Shown: positions 7,639 to 17,706, numbered from the stretch's first letter. The stretch: 64,000 nt of DNA from Bacteroidota bacterium (GCA_013112545.1 JABFGJ010000004.1:124001-188000), one strand, 5' to 3'. Notes: generated by a model not told the origin, from the sequence alone. A program made the numbers and translations.

Positions 7639-8656
7639 CTATTTAATTACAGCTATTCAGCAAATAGGAATAGGAGTTAAAGATGCCGACCAAGCTTGGG
7701 ATTGGTATAGAAAACACTTGGGTTTTGATTTGCCTATTTTCAGCGATGAAGCCGAAGCGAGTTTAATGTTTAATTATACTGGTGGAAATGTGCATCGTAG
7801 AAATGCCATCTTGGCTATGAATGTGCAAGGTGGGGGAGGATTTGAAATCTGGCAGTTTACTAGCAGAGAACCCAAAGCTGCTGCCTTTGAAATTCAAGAA
7901 GGTTTGTTGGGAATTACGAGCATACATTTGCGTTGCAAGTCGGTTAACTTAGCTCATGAATATTTTGATCAATTAAAGGAAGTTAGTATTCAACCCATAG
8001 AGAAAGACGCTATTGGCCGCAGCTTTTTTAATATGAAAGACCCTTTTGGGAATGCTTTTAAAATCATAGAAGACGACTATCAATTACTGAAAACAGATTA
8101 TGTTGTCGGTGGGATAATCGGTTTGACAATCGGTGTTTCCAACTTGGAAAAGTCCATACATTTTTACAAAGAAGTGCTGCATTTCGATCAAGTGAGTGAG
8201 CATTTTAAAACTGGTGATATTGCTAAGGTTTATCTAAAATCTTCTGAACAACGGAAGGGGACTTTTAGTAAGCTATTAGCTAGAAATTGTATCGAATTGG
8301 TAGAAAATCCAACTTTAAACAATCGACATATTTATGAGAATAGGTATTGGGGAGATTTAGGTTTTATCCATGTGTGTTTTGATGTGCAACAAATGGATTC
8401 CTTAAGGGAAAAAGCAAAAGTTGTAGAATATCCTTTTAAAGTAGATAGCGATAACAGCTTTAACATGGGCGAAGCAGCTGGACAATTTGCATACATTGAA
8501 GATCCAGACAAAACCTTAATCGAATTGGTAGAAACCCATAAGATTCCAATCAATAAAAAAATGGGGTTGTATTTGAATCTAAAGAATAAAAAAACAAGAA
8601 AACCTCTTGCAAAATGGATGATTAAGTTATTGGCTTTAAATCGCGTCAAAAATTAA
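7631..8656 (+). CDS. Two-domain VOC (glyoxalase/dioxygenase) family protein
   Basis: This 341-residue protein has two vicinal-oxygen-chelate domains, residues about 5-150 (IQQIGIGVKDADQAWDWYRKHLGF) and about 160-305 (IIGLTIGVSNLEKSIHFYKE), each with the paired beta-alpha-beta-beta-beta pattern and a closing acidic residue (IIEDD; LIELVE). VOC enzymes bind a divalent metal and include glyoxalase I and extradiol dioxygenases. The substrate is unknown, but coupling to the SDR gene suggests successive steps on one metabolite. Its 3' end overlaps the convergent acyltransferase gene by 21 bases. Confidence 0.88.
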   Translation: MDDYLITAIQQIGIGVKDADQAWDWYRKHLGFDLPIFSDEAEASLMFNYTGGNVHRRNAILAMNVQGGGGFEIWQFTSREPKAAAFEIQEGLLGITSIHLRCKSVNLAHEYFDQLKEVSIQPIEKDAIGRSFFNMKDPFGNAFKIIEDDYQLLKTDYVVGGIIGLTIGVSNLEKSIHFYKEVLHFDQVSEHFKTGDIAKVYLKSSEQRKGTFSKLLARNCIELVENPTLNNRHIYENRYWGDLGFIHVCFDVQQMDSLREKAKVVEYPFKVDSDNSFNMGEAAGQFAYIEDPDKTLIELVETHKIPINKKMGLYLNLKNKKTRKPLAKWMIKLLALNRVKN

Positions 8657-9898
8657 TTCATCTAAGGTCTTTTTAGCTTGCTTAAATTTTTTGTAATCAG
8701 AATCCGAGTGCTGAGCTGCCTCGGATTTTTTCATTCGCTTGTAGCGAAAGGTTGATAGAATAGTAGCTGTTTTATTTTTGAATAAAAGATAAGCCTTTCC
8801 GGATATCACTAAGGCAAAAGGGAATAAGAAAAATAGAGGGTGAAGCAACAAGCCGAATAAAATGCTAAGCAATGCAGCCCATAAGATCCACAATAAAGTA
8901 CCAAGAACTAGTTTGACAGAATCGTAAAACTCAATCAACTTTACTTTTTTATTGCTGATGTAATTAGCCACTGCAAATGGCATTCTATTGAAACAATAAC
9001 CCAAACAAGCGAGGGGGCTTAATATAATAACAAGGATTAAATCCACTAAGCTATAACTACTTTTTGCTAAACCAAAACCATATTTATGTTGCAGCTTTTT
9101 TATTGTATGAATCGCATTATTTAGCATTTCCCACTGCTCTATACGATTGCTTTTTAAATATGCTAAGCGCTCAGATATATTCTTTAAATAAGCTAGTTTA
9201 TAATGCTTGTTTTCAACTTGTTCGGCAATACTATCAAATACTTCTTCATCTTCAGTCTCTATGCTTGCTTGTTTTAACGAATTCAATAGAGTTTGATTGA
9301 AATTTATATAACATTGGTTTGCACTTTCTTGATAAGCTTCTTGATAGGGTTTTAAGGCAATTTTATCTTGTATTGAAATTAAAATGTTGTTGCCAAATTG
9401 TGCCGCTTTTTGATAATTGATTCCAATGGGGACGACATGGGTTTTTAATTTAAACTGATTCTTTTGCTCAGCTCCAAAGCCAATACGAGTAAGCCCTTTT
9501 TTTAAGGGCCTCACTTTTTTATCGATTAAACTGATTCCTTCTGCAAAAATTAATATTGAGCCTTGATTTTCTAGTATAGCATAACATTCACTAAAAGTTT
9601 TGTCGTTTTTTGTGAGATTTTCTAAACCTTCTTGCAAACGATAAATTGGAATAAGATTTAATTTCCTCAGAATAAAATCAGCCCAACTTTTCTTAAAAAC
9701 GTCAGACCTGGCTAAAAAATAGAGTGGTTGTTTAAGAATAGTAGCTAGTATGATGGCATCTAAAAATGAGTTGGGATGCGTAGCTGCGATAATATAAGAT
9801 TCATTCTTGTCTAAGTCTATTTTACCTTCTACTTTAATGTCTTTATAATAAACAAGCAGACTTTGCTTCATGATGAATTGTAAAATCCGATATATCAT
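8636..9898 (-). CDS. Lysophospholipid acyltransferase family protein (PlsC-like)
   Basis: This 420-residue protein has the glycerolphosphate acyltransferase motif I as ATHPNSFLDA (His41, Asp47, H-x5-D spacing as in Gpt2/Sct1-type enzymes) and motif III FAEGIS. Two hydrophobic segments lie in the C-terminal half (about 280-310 and 335-375), placing it at the inner membrane. The expected reaction is acylation of a glycerol-phosphate or lysophospholipid. It lies two bases downstream of the GT39-like gene on the same strand, so it is probably the last gene of that operon. Confidence 0.85.
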   Translation of the reverse strand: MIYRILQFIMKQSLLVYYKDIKVEGKIDLDKNESYIIAATHPNSFLDAIILATILKQPLYFLARSDVFKKSWADFILRKLNLIPIYRLQEGLENLTKNDKTFSECYAILENQGSILIFAEGISLIDKKVRPLKKGLTRIGFGAEQKNQFKLKTHVVPIGINYQKAAQFGNNILISIQDKIALKPYQEAYQESANQCYINFNQTLLNSLKQASIETEDEEVFDSIAEQVENKHYKLAYLKNISERLAYLKSNRIEQWEMLNNAIHTIKKLQHKYGFGLAKSSYSLVDLILVIILSPLACLGYCFNRMPFAVANYISNKKVKLIEFYDSVKLVLGTLLWILWAALLSILFGLLLHPLFFLFPFALVISGKAYLLFKNKTATILSTFRYKRMKKSEAAQHSDSDYKKFKQAKKTLDELIFDAI

Positions 9899-9900
9899 AG

Positions 9901-11793
9901 CTACAAGTCGTAATAATTATAATCGCTGTCGCCAAAAGTGCAAATGTTGAATTTTGCCACATTAAAATCACTTTGTTTTGGATTCCACAAATAGATTTTC
10001 ACAAGATCATTTGCTTCTACATCTTGCGGTTTTGCAAAAACAGTGATAAATTGATTCCATCCTTCATTTGTTCTGAAGTCAGTAAGCTCTGCATTTCTCC
10101 AATAAAGGTTTTCTCCATTTCTTTCGATACTCATAACCAAGCTGCTAGTTATGTTTTCAGGAGATTTAATAAATCCCGAAATGGTGGCATGGTTAATTCC
10201 ATTTTTGAATATATGACCTACAGAATCAACATAAGTTAAGGCATATTCTGCATTTGCAGCTACATGGTGTGAAGGAGATTTTTCAAACAAATTATTTGTG
10301 TCAATCATTTCCCAATTGACATTCCATTTTAAATTCATTTCAGGTATTACATGAAACAGCGTGTCCCTTGCTTTGCTTGATTTATAAAAAAGACTAGCAT
10401 CAGAATTAAAAGATTTGTGTCTTTCTATGGTTTCAGGATAAACTTGTTTTACTAATTCATAGACTTCGGCAGGTGCAGGAAAATTGGCAAATGATACAAT
10501 TGCATAGTCTTTTGTGCTTTGCTTGATGAGGTCTCTCGCTTCAATGATATTTTTAGGGTTTTCGAATTTTTGAATATCAAACTTAGCTTGAAAACCTTCT
10601 AATTTGTAATAATAGTTGAGGTATTCATGATTGTTAGAATTGGAGAAAAGTAAAGTGTTTTCTAACCCTTTTTCCTTAGCCCATTCACTTACAAAATTGG
10701 CAACGCCTTTAAAATCGGCAAAAGCTCTTTTCTGATAAAAATCGCGCTCAAAGACTAAGCTATATATTCCAACAATTAAAATTGCTGCCACTGCTGTTGA
10801 AATAACTTTGGGGTTGCTATTGCTTGAGAAAAACGAAAAGAAAAAGGCAATGAGGAAAGGGGTGAAAAAGATTAACACAGAAAACTGCATTAAGGGTGAT
10901 TTGTGAATGGAATAATAATAGGCTATAGCATAGGGAATAAAGAATAATAAGGGCAATAAATAAATTCGCCACAAATTAAAATGAAAACTCTTGCTAATAA
11001 GTGCAATGAAGGGAAATAACAAAACAAAGTACTCCACTCGCAAATCGCCATTTGCAACAAATTCAAAAAATTGATAAATAAATGTATCGGTAGGTGCAGG
11101 AAGCCATGATACACCTCCAATTTTTAATTGATACAAAGTAATGTTGAGATGACTAAGAAACAAAATGGAAATGGAAAATCCTGAAATGAAATAAGCTTTT
11201 ACGTTCTTTTTATTTAAAAATACCAATCCAAAAAGCAAAAGCAATGCGATGCTCATGCTGGCAAAATAGTGACTTATAATTCCGAAAAATCCGAAAAGTA
11301 CAAAGCCTAGCCAATTAGTCTTTTTATTGGGCTCTTGTATTAGTCGAAACCAATAGTATGCAAAACCCATGGTAAACAGAAAGCCTATGGCATAAGGCCT
11401 AGCAATTTGGCTATAAAGCACAAATAATTGAGAACAAGTAAGTGCGGTGAAACTCAATAAGGCTGCGTTTTTATTGACAAATTCTTTGATGAATAAATAA
11501 AAATAAACACTGCCCGCTATGCCGGCAATTACAAAAGGAAGCCGTATTGCAAATACAGACATGCCAAAGATTTTTGTCCATAAGTAAAGAAAAACTTGAG
11601 TAAAAGCTGGGTGTCCATCAATCTTTACACCTTCGTGAATTAAAGCACTAAACGTGTCGAAACGCAAACGAAACAAAGCACTTAGTTCATCATTGCTTAA
11701 AGACCATTGCGAAAAGTCAAAAAACCGCAATACGACATTGACAAGTAGGATAATCCCAAAGAGGTAATGTTCGGTTTTAAATGGCTTTAGCAT
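9901..11793 (-). CDS. GT39-like membrane glycosyltransferase
   Basis: This is a roughly 630-residue integral membrane protein with about ten transmembrane segments in its first 370 residues and a soluble C-terminal part ending in a beta-rich module (from about residue 480). The first periplasmic loop carries SNDELSALFR (Asp35, Glu36), the acidic pair used by GT39/ArnT-type enzymes that take sugars from polyprenyl phosphate. I chose ATG at 11793 over an upstream frame start at 11847 because it shortens the overlap with rlmB to 17 bases and leaves a normal first helix. The acceptor is unknown; a surface glycan or protein is plausible. Confidence 0.85.
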   Translation of the reverse strand: MLKPFKTEHYLFGIILLVNVVLRFFDFSQWSLSNDELSALFRLRFDTFSALIHEGVKIDGHPAFTQVFLYLWTKIFGMSVFAIRLPFVIAGIAGSVYFYLFIKEFVNKNAALLSFTALTCSQLFVLYSQIARPYAIGFLFTMGFAYYWFRLIQEPNKKTNWLGFVLFGFFGIISHYFASMSIALLLLFGLVFLNKKNVKAYFISGFSISILFLSHLNITLYQLKIGGVSWLPAPTDTFIYQFFEFVANGDLRVEYFVLLFPFIALISKSFHFNLWRIYLLPLLFFIPYAIAYYYSIHKSPLMQFSVLIFFTPFLIAFFFSFFSSNSNPKVISTAVAAILIVGIYSLVFERDFYQKRAFADFKGVANFVSEWAKEKGLENTLLFSNSNNHEYLNYYYKLEGFQAKFDIQKFENPKNIIEARDLIKQSTKDYAIVSFANFPAPAEVYELVKQVYPETIERHKSFNSDASLFYKSSKARDTLFHVIPEMNLKWNVNWEMIDTNNLFEKSPSHHVAANAEYALTYVDSVGHIFKNGINHATISGFIKSPENITSSLVMSIERNGENLYWRNAELTDFRTNEGWNQFITVFAKPQDVEANDLVKIYLWNPKQSDFNVAKFNICTFGDSDYNYYDL

Positions 11794-12526
11794 TTCTTTT
11801 TTGTCTAATCGCTTCGTATAAAATAACTCCCGCTGATACAGAAACATTTAATGATTCTATGCTTCCTTGCATGGGGATTTTAACTACTTTATCAGCTAAT
11901 CGCATGATGTGAGAATTAATTCCATCTTCTTCAGAACCCATAACTATTGCTGTTGGTTTTGTAAAATCGACATCGTAAATGTAATTTTCTGTTTTCTCTG
12001 AACAAGCTATTATTTGTAAACCTGAATCTTGCAGAGTTTGAGCAACTGCAGCCAAATCTCTTTCTCTCGATAAATTGGTTTTTAAAATGGCGCCTGATGA
12101 ACGTTTTACGGATTCTGCATTTACTTGCGCTGAACCTTTCACAGGGACAATTACTCCATGAACTCCTGTGCATTCAGCCGTTCTACAAATTGCTCCAAAA
12201 TTTCCTACATCACTTATACGATCTAGCAACAAAAAGAGGGGAGACTCTCCACTTTCATAAGCTTTGGATAATACTTCCTCAAATGGTTGGAACTCTACAG
12301 GAGATAGATAAGCCATCACACCTTGGTGATTTTTTTTGCTAATGTGATTGAGCCTTTGTAAAGGTATGTTCTGACTTGAAATTTTATATTCTTTCAACAA
12401 TTTTCTCAATTCGGTTAAATGCGGATTTCTTAAATCCGATTGAATTAAAACCTTGTCTATTTCTTTATGCTCTTTTATGGCTTCCATTACTGGATGTATG
12501 CCATAGATATACGATTCATTAATCAT
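11777..12526 (-). CDS. rlmB: 23S rRNA 2'-O-methyltransferase, TrmH/SpoU family (RlmB-like)
   Basis: This 249-residue SPOUT methyltransferase would methylate the 2'-OH of 23S rRNA Gm2251. It has the N-terminal substrate-binding domain (YIYGIHPVMEAI) and the three SpoU motifs: DRISDVGNFGAICRTAE, VMGSEEDGIN and IPMQGSIESLNVSVSAG. ATG at 12526 is preferred to an upstream start because it forms an ATGA overlap with the stop of the preceding GWxTD gene, indicating translational coupling. RlmB is the most likely assignment, but TrmH paralogs with other rRNA sites are hard to exclude by eye. Confidence 0.9.
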   Translation of the reverse strand: MINESYIYGIHPVMEAIKEHKEIDKVLIQSDLRNPHLTELRKLLKEYKISSQNIPLQRLNHISKKNHQGVMAYLSPVEFQPFEEVLSKAYESGESPLFLLLDRISDVGNFGAICRTAECTGVHGVIVPVKGSAQVNAESVKRSSGAILKTNLSRERDLAAVAQTLQDSGLQIIACSEKTENYIYDVDFTKPTAIVMGSEEDGINSHIMRLADKVVKIPMQGSIESLNVSVSAGVILYEAIRQKRNAKAI

Positions 12527-13785
12527 TGATAAACCCTCCCTTGGCGCCAAGCATCTACAGCTCTATACCAGTTGTTTTTGTAATTGGTGTCTTTTATTAA
12601 ATTATACTCATTATTACTCCAGGTGCCGTTTTGTTTTTCAAATACAAACTTGACACTTAATATATTGTTCTCCTCTCCATATAGCCAAAATTCTCGATCT
12701 CCATGAATTTCAACTAAAAATGGTATGCCATATACTATATATATGATTCCTCTATCCGTTTTCCAGCCTTCTTTTAAAGAAGTGAATTGTTGATTGGCAA
12801 GTTCTACGCGACTGTAAAATTCAGCAATCATTTTTTTAGCAATTTGTTGATCTCGAGCTAATGCTATCCAAAAGTTCTCAACGGCTTTGTGTTTATCGCC
12901 TGCCATTTTTAATTCGTTATACTCATTTGTTGTGCTAATATACCTTAACGGTTCTATCAAATGCTCCGAATTAATTAATTCTGGGTAACCATTGTAATAA
13001 TAGAAAATATAAAAGGCATTAAAATTATCTTGATTTAGGGGTGTTATTCGAGTGATTTTGTCGCTAATGTTCAAATCTAATTTATTGTTTTCAAAACGAA
13101 CTGTATCCCTAAATTCAGTGTGAAATATCTTTTCATTTAGCACTGCCATGGTAAAGGGAGGAGCAGCTTTAGCACTTTCTTGATTACTCGTTTCTAGTAT
13201 AAAATCGTTTTCCGCAATTAATGGACTTTTAAATATTTCTATCTCTTGATTCTCATTTAAGGTATTTGATATCAATACATTTTCATTTTGTTTTATTAGG
13301 AAAAACTGCTCATTTCCATTTTTTCGCTTATCTGCCTTTAAATAATGAACGACATTCAAATCTCTAAATTCATCTCTAAAACGCAATTCAATATCATAAA
13401 CTAAATCAGGAGCAAGTTTTAATTTTATCTTTCCTTGCAATAGGCTGTTTTCGTTGTTTTCTCCAAAATCTACCAGGTCAACAGTCATAGAATCCAATAT
13501 GCCGCTTTTATTTTCTAGCTTGATTCTATACTTCATTTTAAGATTGGCCATAGAGCTAGAGTCTTGACCAAATTTGCCATAAAGTACATCATTCGATGAA
13601 AATTGAAAATACAAAATGCTAGAGTCTAACTGCTCATGAAAGAGTTTAAATTTTGGTTTAATTATTTTTTGGTCATGATCGTACAAATACGTGTAATCTA
13701 CTTGATATACTTTAGAAGTGCTTGTGCATGAACTGATTAATCCTGTTGAAGCTAATAATAATAGTATGAATATTTTATTCTTCAT
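12523..13785 (-). CDS. GWxTD domain lipoprotein
   Basis: This 420-residue protein starts with a lipoprotein signal (lipobox LISSC, Cys20), so it is anchored in the envelope. The C-terminal quarter holds the GWxTD motif as EGWKTDRGIIYIVYG, the hallmark of a Bacteroidota/Acidobacteria family of unknown function. The central region looks beta-rich. It overlaps the rmuC gene by 11 bases upstream and is coupled to rlmB downstream. No enzymatic residue can be named. Confidence 0.85.
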   Translation of the reverse strand: MKNKIFILLLLASTGLISSCTSTSKVYQVDYTYLYDHDQKIIKPKFKLFHEQLDSSILYFQFSSNDVLYGKFGQDSSSMANLKMKYRIKLENKSGILDSMTVDLVDFGENNENSLLQGKIKLKLAPDLVYDIELRFRDEFRDLNVVHYLKADKRKNGNEQFFLIKQNENVLISNTLNENQEIEIFKSPLIAENDFILETSNQESAKAAPPFTMAVLNEKIFHTEFRDTVRFENNKLDLNISDKITRITPLNQDNFNAFYIFYYYNGYPELINSEHLIEPLRYISTTNEYNELKMAGDKHKAVENFWIALARDQQIAKKMIAEFYSRVELANQQFTSLKEGWKTDRGIIYIVYGIPFLVEIHGDREFWLYGEENNILSVKFVFEKQNGTWSNNEYNLIKDTNYKNNWYRAVDAWRQGRVYQ

Positions 13786-15124
13786 GGCTTTCTATTATTA
13801 AATCTTTTGCTAGCGATTTGTTGGTTTTTGCTCCTAGTTCTTTGATTTGTTCAGTACGTCTAATCAAGTTGCCAGTTCCACTTTTTAATTTGTTAAAGGC
13901 ATCATCATAAGCTGATCTAGTTGCACTAATTCCTCGATCTATTTTCTGCATATCGTCCACAAAGGACTTAAATTTATCGTAAAGTCGGCCTGCTTTATCA
14001 GCAATTTCTAGCGCATTTTTAGTTTGTCGCTCGTGCTTCCATACAGAGGCAATTGTTCTTAAGGTAGCCAACAAAGTTGTTGGACTAACTATAACAACCT
14101 TTTTGTCCCAAGCATAATTGTATAAGTCAGCATCGCCTTGTATAGCCAAACTAAAGGATGATTCTATAGGAATAAACAAAAGCACAAAGTCAGGAGAATT
14201 TATTCCTAAGCCAGTTTGATAATTTTTTTCACTTAAAGATTTTACATGGGCTTTTACACTGAGTACATGGTTTTTTAATTCCAATTCTTTTTCAGTTGTA
14301 TCTTCCGAACTGACGTATCTTTCGTAGGCAATTAAAGATACTTTAGAATCAACAATAATGTGTTTGTCATCAGGTAGTTTTATTAAAACATCAGGCCTTA
14401 TTCGCTGCTGTGTATTGTTTACATCACTATATTGGGTTTCATATTCTTCGCCTTTTATTAGTCCAGAGCTTTCTAAAATTCGCTCCAACACCATTTCTCC
14501 CCAATTTCCTTGTTTTTTATTATCGCCTTTCAAGGCATTAGTCAAATTTTGAGCTTGAAGATTCAATGTTTGATTCAGCTCTAATAAATTCTTGATTTCT
14601 TGTTTTAAACTAGCTCTTTCCTTGGTTTCATCCACATATTTTTGTTGAACACTCGTTTCAAACGAACTGATTTTTTCCTTTAATGGATTTAAGATTTCGT
14701 TTAATTCTTTTTGATGCGTTTTTGCAAAGTCTTCTGTGTTTTGCTTTAATATGGAATTGGCTAATAATTTAAACTCTTGTGAAAATTTCTCTTGAATTTC
14801 TGCTAAATCTTTCGTTTGATTAGCTAGCTTTTCTTCGAGGTTTATATAATTACTTTTTGCTTCGGAAAGTTGAATTTTTAGAACTGTATTTTCTTGATTT
14901 AAGGAAAGTTCTTTGTTTTCCTTTGTTCCGATTTCAAGCTTAGTTTCTTCTAGTTTTGCAATTAAGTGTTCAATGTCTTTCTTTAAACTGATGTTTTCTG
15001 TTTTTAATTGCTCAATGGAAACTTCTGGCAATTCTCTTGATTTTAACTTATTGAATATAAACCAAGACAAGACGATGCCCAGAATAAAGCCAACAACAAA
15101 CAAAACGATTCCTAAAATTTCCAT
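13775..15124 (-). CDS. rmuC: DNA recombination protein RmuC
   Basis: This 449-residue protein has an N-terminal membrane anchor (residues 1-25), a long coiled coil (about 30-200) and a C-terminal RmuC nuclease-like core. The PD-(D/E)xK-type segment is visible as RPDVLIKLPDDKHIIVDSKVS, with the Asp and the Asp-x-Lys pair. RmuC limits inversion at short inverted repeats and is thought to act on DNA structures. It heads the minus-strand run rmuC, GWxTD, rlmB, GT39-like, acyltransferase. A -7-like TAACTTCG box lies 18 bases upstream of the ATG. Confidence 0.93.
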   Translation of the reverse strand: MEILGIVLFVVGFILGIVLSWFIFNKLKSRELPEVSIEQLKTENISLKKDIEHLIAKLEETKLEIGTKENKELSLNQENTVLKIQLSEAKSNYINLEEKLANQTKDLAEIQEKFSQEFKLLANSILKQNTEDFAKTHQKELNEILNPLKEKISSFETSVQQKYVDETKERASLKQEIKNLLELNQTLNLQAQNLTNALKGDNKKQGNWGEMVLERILESSGLIKGEEYETQYSDVNNTQQRIRPDVLIKLPDDKHIIVDSKVSLIAYERYVSSEDTTEKELELKNHVLSVKAHVKSLSEKNYQTGLGINSPDFVLLFIPIESSFSLAIQGDADLYNYAWDKKVVIVSPTTLLATLRTIASVWKHERQTKNALEIADKAGRLYDKFKSFVDDMQKIDRGISATRSAYDDAFNKLKSGTGNLIRRTEQIKELGAKTNKSLAKDLIIESHEE

Positions 15125-15141
15125 GTATTAGATTGAAATAG

Positions 15142-15149
15142 CGAAGTTA
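15142..15149 (-). promoter_or_regulatory. -7-like box TAACTTCG upstream of rmuC
   Basis: Minus-strand TAACTTCG matches TAnnTTTG with one C-for-T change. A TTTG occurs 13 bases further upstream, shorter than the usual 17-23, so the -33 half is doubtful. Confidence 0.45.
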
Positions 15150-15175
15150 ATTAAATCGACATCAAAGTTTCACGA

Positions 15176-16906
15176 TTAGAAAAAATTGATAAATCCAAAA
15201 TGAACTTTTGCAGCTCTAATGTCTATCGGGTTGTCAAATTGCTTGCCTACAGCATAGTTAATCGTAAAAATTCCAGCATTGGTTTCAAAGCTGACCCCAG
15301 CTCCAAATCCAATAGGAGTATCGCTAATGAAATTGTTGAGGTAATTGGCTTCGTAATAACCACCATCGGTAAACAAAGAAAAAAATGAGTTCCGATCCAA
15401 TAGAAAACGATATTCTAATGAGAAAATACTGTAAGTTGATGCATTAATGGATTCTTCATCAAAACCTCGTAAAAGCTTTAATCCTCCAATTCTTAAAAGC
15501 TCATTGAAATACAAACGTTCAGAAAAAGTAGTCGCTGATTGGTTTGCAACTAAGATGCTACTTCTATTTTTAATCTTAAAAAACTTACGAAGAAAAAGAT
15601 CTCCATTGTATTGAGTGGTTTGCAATTTAACTCCTTCGTATATCTTAGGATTATCTTCCTCTAAAGCATTAATCTTTTTTAGAGTTTTGTTTCCTATAGC
15701 AACATTTCCTTTCAGGGCAAACCCTTTCGATGGGTTGTATTTATAGTTCAGTCGCTCTATTTGATAACCTACACCAAATGAATTTACATTTAAATCTCCA
15801 ATTTGTGGCAGGCTAGTGCTTGTGTTGGCAACTAAGCTTTTTCGAGACAATAAATTTGATGTTTTATTTTGTAAGAATAGGCGAATGTATTCGGCTCTTC
15901 TTAGATTGTAGTTTATGCCAAATCGAGTATTTAAATCGATAAAAGTCGTGTCTCTTTTATACAATTTAAAGTGAAAGTCAATTCCAAATGCAGAATTCAA
16001 AAAGTATGGATAAGCGAAATTGATGTTTAAATCCTGAGAGTTTCCCTTTAATTTACGCCAATTTAATCCAATGGCTTCACCGTGATTAAAAGAGTTAATA
16101 AGGTTCAAATCAACATCTCCTGTTAATTCTATACTACCGTCATTTTCATTACTTAACAACCCAAGTACACCATCAAATCGACTGGCCTTCTTCTTTTTTA
16201 AGTCGAGAATTATCTTTACTTTCTCCTCAAAATATTGAATTTCAGGCGCTTTATTCAATTGAACAAAGGGAACTTCCCTTAAACGAGTTTCTATTTGCGA
16301 AACATTACTTTCATTGTAAATGCTATTTTCCTTAATTCCAAGTTGCCGTTCAATATAGGTTTTACTAATTGAAGAGTTTCCATTTAATTGTATGCTGTCA
16401 ACTTTATAAAAAGTATTTTTTTCGATTTTTAATGCAGCTTTTATATTGGATTTATCGACGAACTCTATGCTGTCTAATTGAACAGCAGCAAATGGATAAC
16501 CGTTGTTTTCATAATAGCTAATGGTTCTTCTAAATAAAGTGTTTAAGTTTTTTGCAGAAAATGGACGGTTAAGGAATAATCGACTACTTAAGTCAATTTT
16601 GCCTACCAATTCTTCTGGAATATTCCCTCTTCGCAAGCTTAGCCATTTATACTTTTCATCGGGGTATAGGTAAATAATAAAGCTGTCCTTTTCTTCTTTA
16701 ATACTATCAATTCTAGCGGCCAAGTAAGAATTTTCAATCAATTGGATTAAAACGTTGTTGGCAATGGAATTTACTTCTTTTAGGCTTGATGCATTTTTTC
16801 TAACGTTTACATTAAATCCTTCTATACCTTTTATATGTAAAGCCTTTTGCCCAAAACCAAAGACAGGTAAAAAAAGTAAAATGAAGAATTTTAATAAACC
16901 TTTCAT
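15176..16906 (-). CDS. Omp85-superfamily outer membrane protein (POTRA plus barrel)
   Basis: This 576-residue protein has a signal peptide (ending VFGFGQK, about residue 20), a periplasmic part with POTRA-like repeats (about 95-230; ISYYENNGYPFAAVQLDSI and GNSSISKTYIERQLGI are typical) and a C-terminal beta-barrel ending in a terminal Phe. The barrel contains GGLKLLRGFDEESI, equivalent to the conserved (V/I)RG(F/Y) of Omp85 loop L6. Size and a reduced POTRA number suggest a TamA- or ShlB-like paralog and not the essential five-POTRA BamA. The client is unknown. Confidence 0.87.
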   Translation of the reverse strand: MKGLLKFFILLFLPVFGFGQKALHIKGIEGFNVNVRKNASSLKEVNSIANNVLIQLIENSYLAARIDSIKEEKDSFIIYLYPDEKYKWLSLRRGNIPEELVGKIDLSSRLFLNRPFSAKNLNTLFRRTISYYENNGYPFAAVQLDSIEFVDKSNIKAALKIEKNTFYKVDSIQLNGNSSISKTYIERQLGIKENSIYNESNVSQIETRLREVPFVQLNKAPEIQYFEEKVKIILDLKKKKASRFDGVLGLLSNENDGSIELTGDVDLNLINSFNHGEAIGLNWRKLKGNSQDLNINFAYPYFLNSAFGIDFHFKLYKRDTTFIDLNTRFGINYNLRRAEYIRLFLQNKTSNLLSRKSLVANTSTSLPQIGDLNVNSFGVGYQIERLNYKYNPSKGFALKGNVAIGNKTLKKINALEEDNPKIYEGVKLQTTQYNGDLFLRKFFKIKNRSSILVANQSATTFSERLYFNELLRIGGLKLLRGFDEESINASTYSIFSLEYRFLLDRNSFFSLFTDGGYYEANYLNNFISDTPIGFGAGVSFETNAGIFTINYAVGKQFDNPIDIRAAKVHFGFINFF

Positions 16907-16939
16907 GATGAGTTTAACGATGCAAATTAGCTAATTATT

Positions 16940-17629
16940 TCAATTCCAATTAATCGGTTTTTGACCATGTTTGATTAATAATTGATTTGTTTTTGAAAAA
17001 GGTTTACTTCCCCAAAAACCTCTATAAACTGAAAGCGGAGAGGGGTGGGCAGATTTAATAATATGATGTTTTTTAGTGTCAATTAACTTAATTTTTTGTT
17101 CAGCCATTTTTCCCCACAAAATAAACACTAAGTAATCTATCCGCTCACTTAGTTCTTGAATAACAGAGTCTGTTACATTTTCCCAGCCTATCTTGCGATG
17201 CGAATTTGCTTTATCTTTTTCTACAGTTAATACCGTGTTTAATAACAACACCCCTTGTTTTGCCCAATTCGACAAGTCTCCATTATCATTTCGATTGATG
17301 TTCAAATCATCTACTAATTCTTTATATATATTTCTTAAAGAAGGAGGAATCTTCACATGTTCATTAACTGAAAAAGCTAAACCATTGGCTTCATCCTCTC
17401 CATGATAAGGATCTTGTCCCAAAATTACAACCCTTGTATTTTGAAACTTGCAATGCTCAAAACATTTAAAAATGGCATTAGATTCTGGGTATATTATTGC
17501 ATCTGATTGACTTAAATTCTGATAAACCTTACTTAATAATACACTTACTTTTTGATTAGAAAAAAAATTATTCCACTCGGTATCCAATTTATTTAATTGG
17601 GATTGAAAGGGTTTATGTCTTGTAGTCAT
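16940..17629 (-). CDS. ung: Uracil-DNA glycosylase
   Basis: This 229-residue family 1 uracil-DNA glycosylase removes uracil from DNA in base-excision repair. The catalytic motif GQDPYHG is at residues 71-77 (Asp73 activates water) and the DNA-intercalation motif HPSPLS starts at His195. Both are intact and the length is normal. It lies 34 bases upstream of the Omp85 gene on the same strand and is divergent from the small lipoprotein gene. Confidence 0.97.
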   Translation of the reverse strand: MTTRHKPFQSQLNKLDTEWNNFFSNQKVSVLLSKVYQNLSQSDAIIYPESNAIFKCFEHCKFQNTRVVILGQDPYHGEDEANGLAFSVNEHVKIPPSLRNIYKELVDDLNINRNDNGDLSNWAKQGVLLLNTVLTVEKDKANSHRKIGWENVTDSVIQELSERIDYLVFILWGKMAEQKIKLIDTKKHHIIKSAHPSPLSVYRGFWGSKPFSKTNQLLIKHGQKPINWN

Positions 17630-17677
17630 TTATAAAGTAGTTAAGAATCAATTGTTAACAAAATAGAATTTATATCC

Positions 17678-17706
17678 TTGCTTCAAATCTCTTTTCAGTA
17701 TTTTTG
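17678..17706 (+). promoter_or_regulatory. Promoter: TTG, 18 bases, TATTTTTG
   Basis: A -33 TTG at 17678-17680 is followed after 18 bases by TATTTTTG (17699-17706), an exact -7 match. It sits 28 bases before the ATG of the small lipoprotein. This is one of the two complete Bacteroidota-type promoters seen in the window. Confidence 0.75.
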
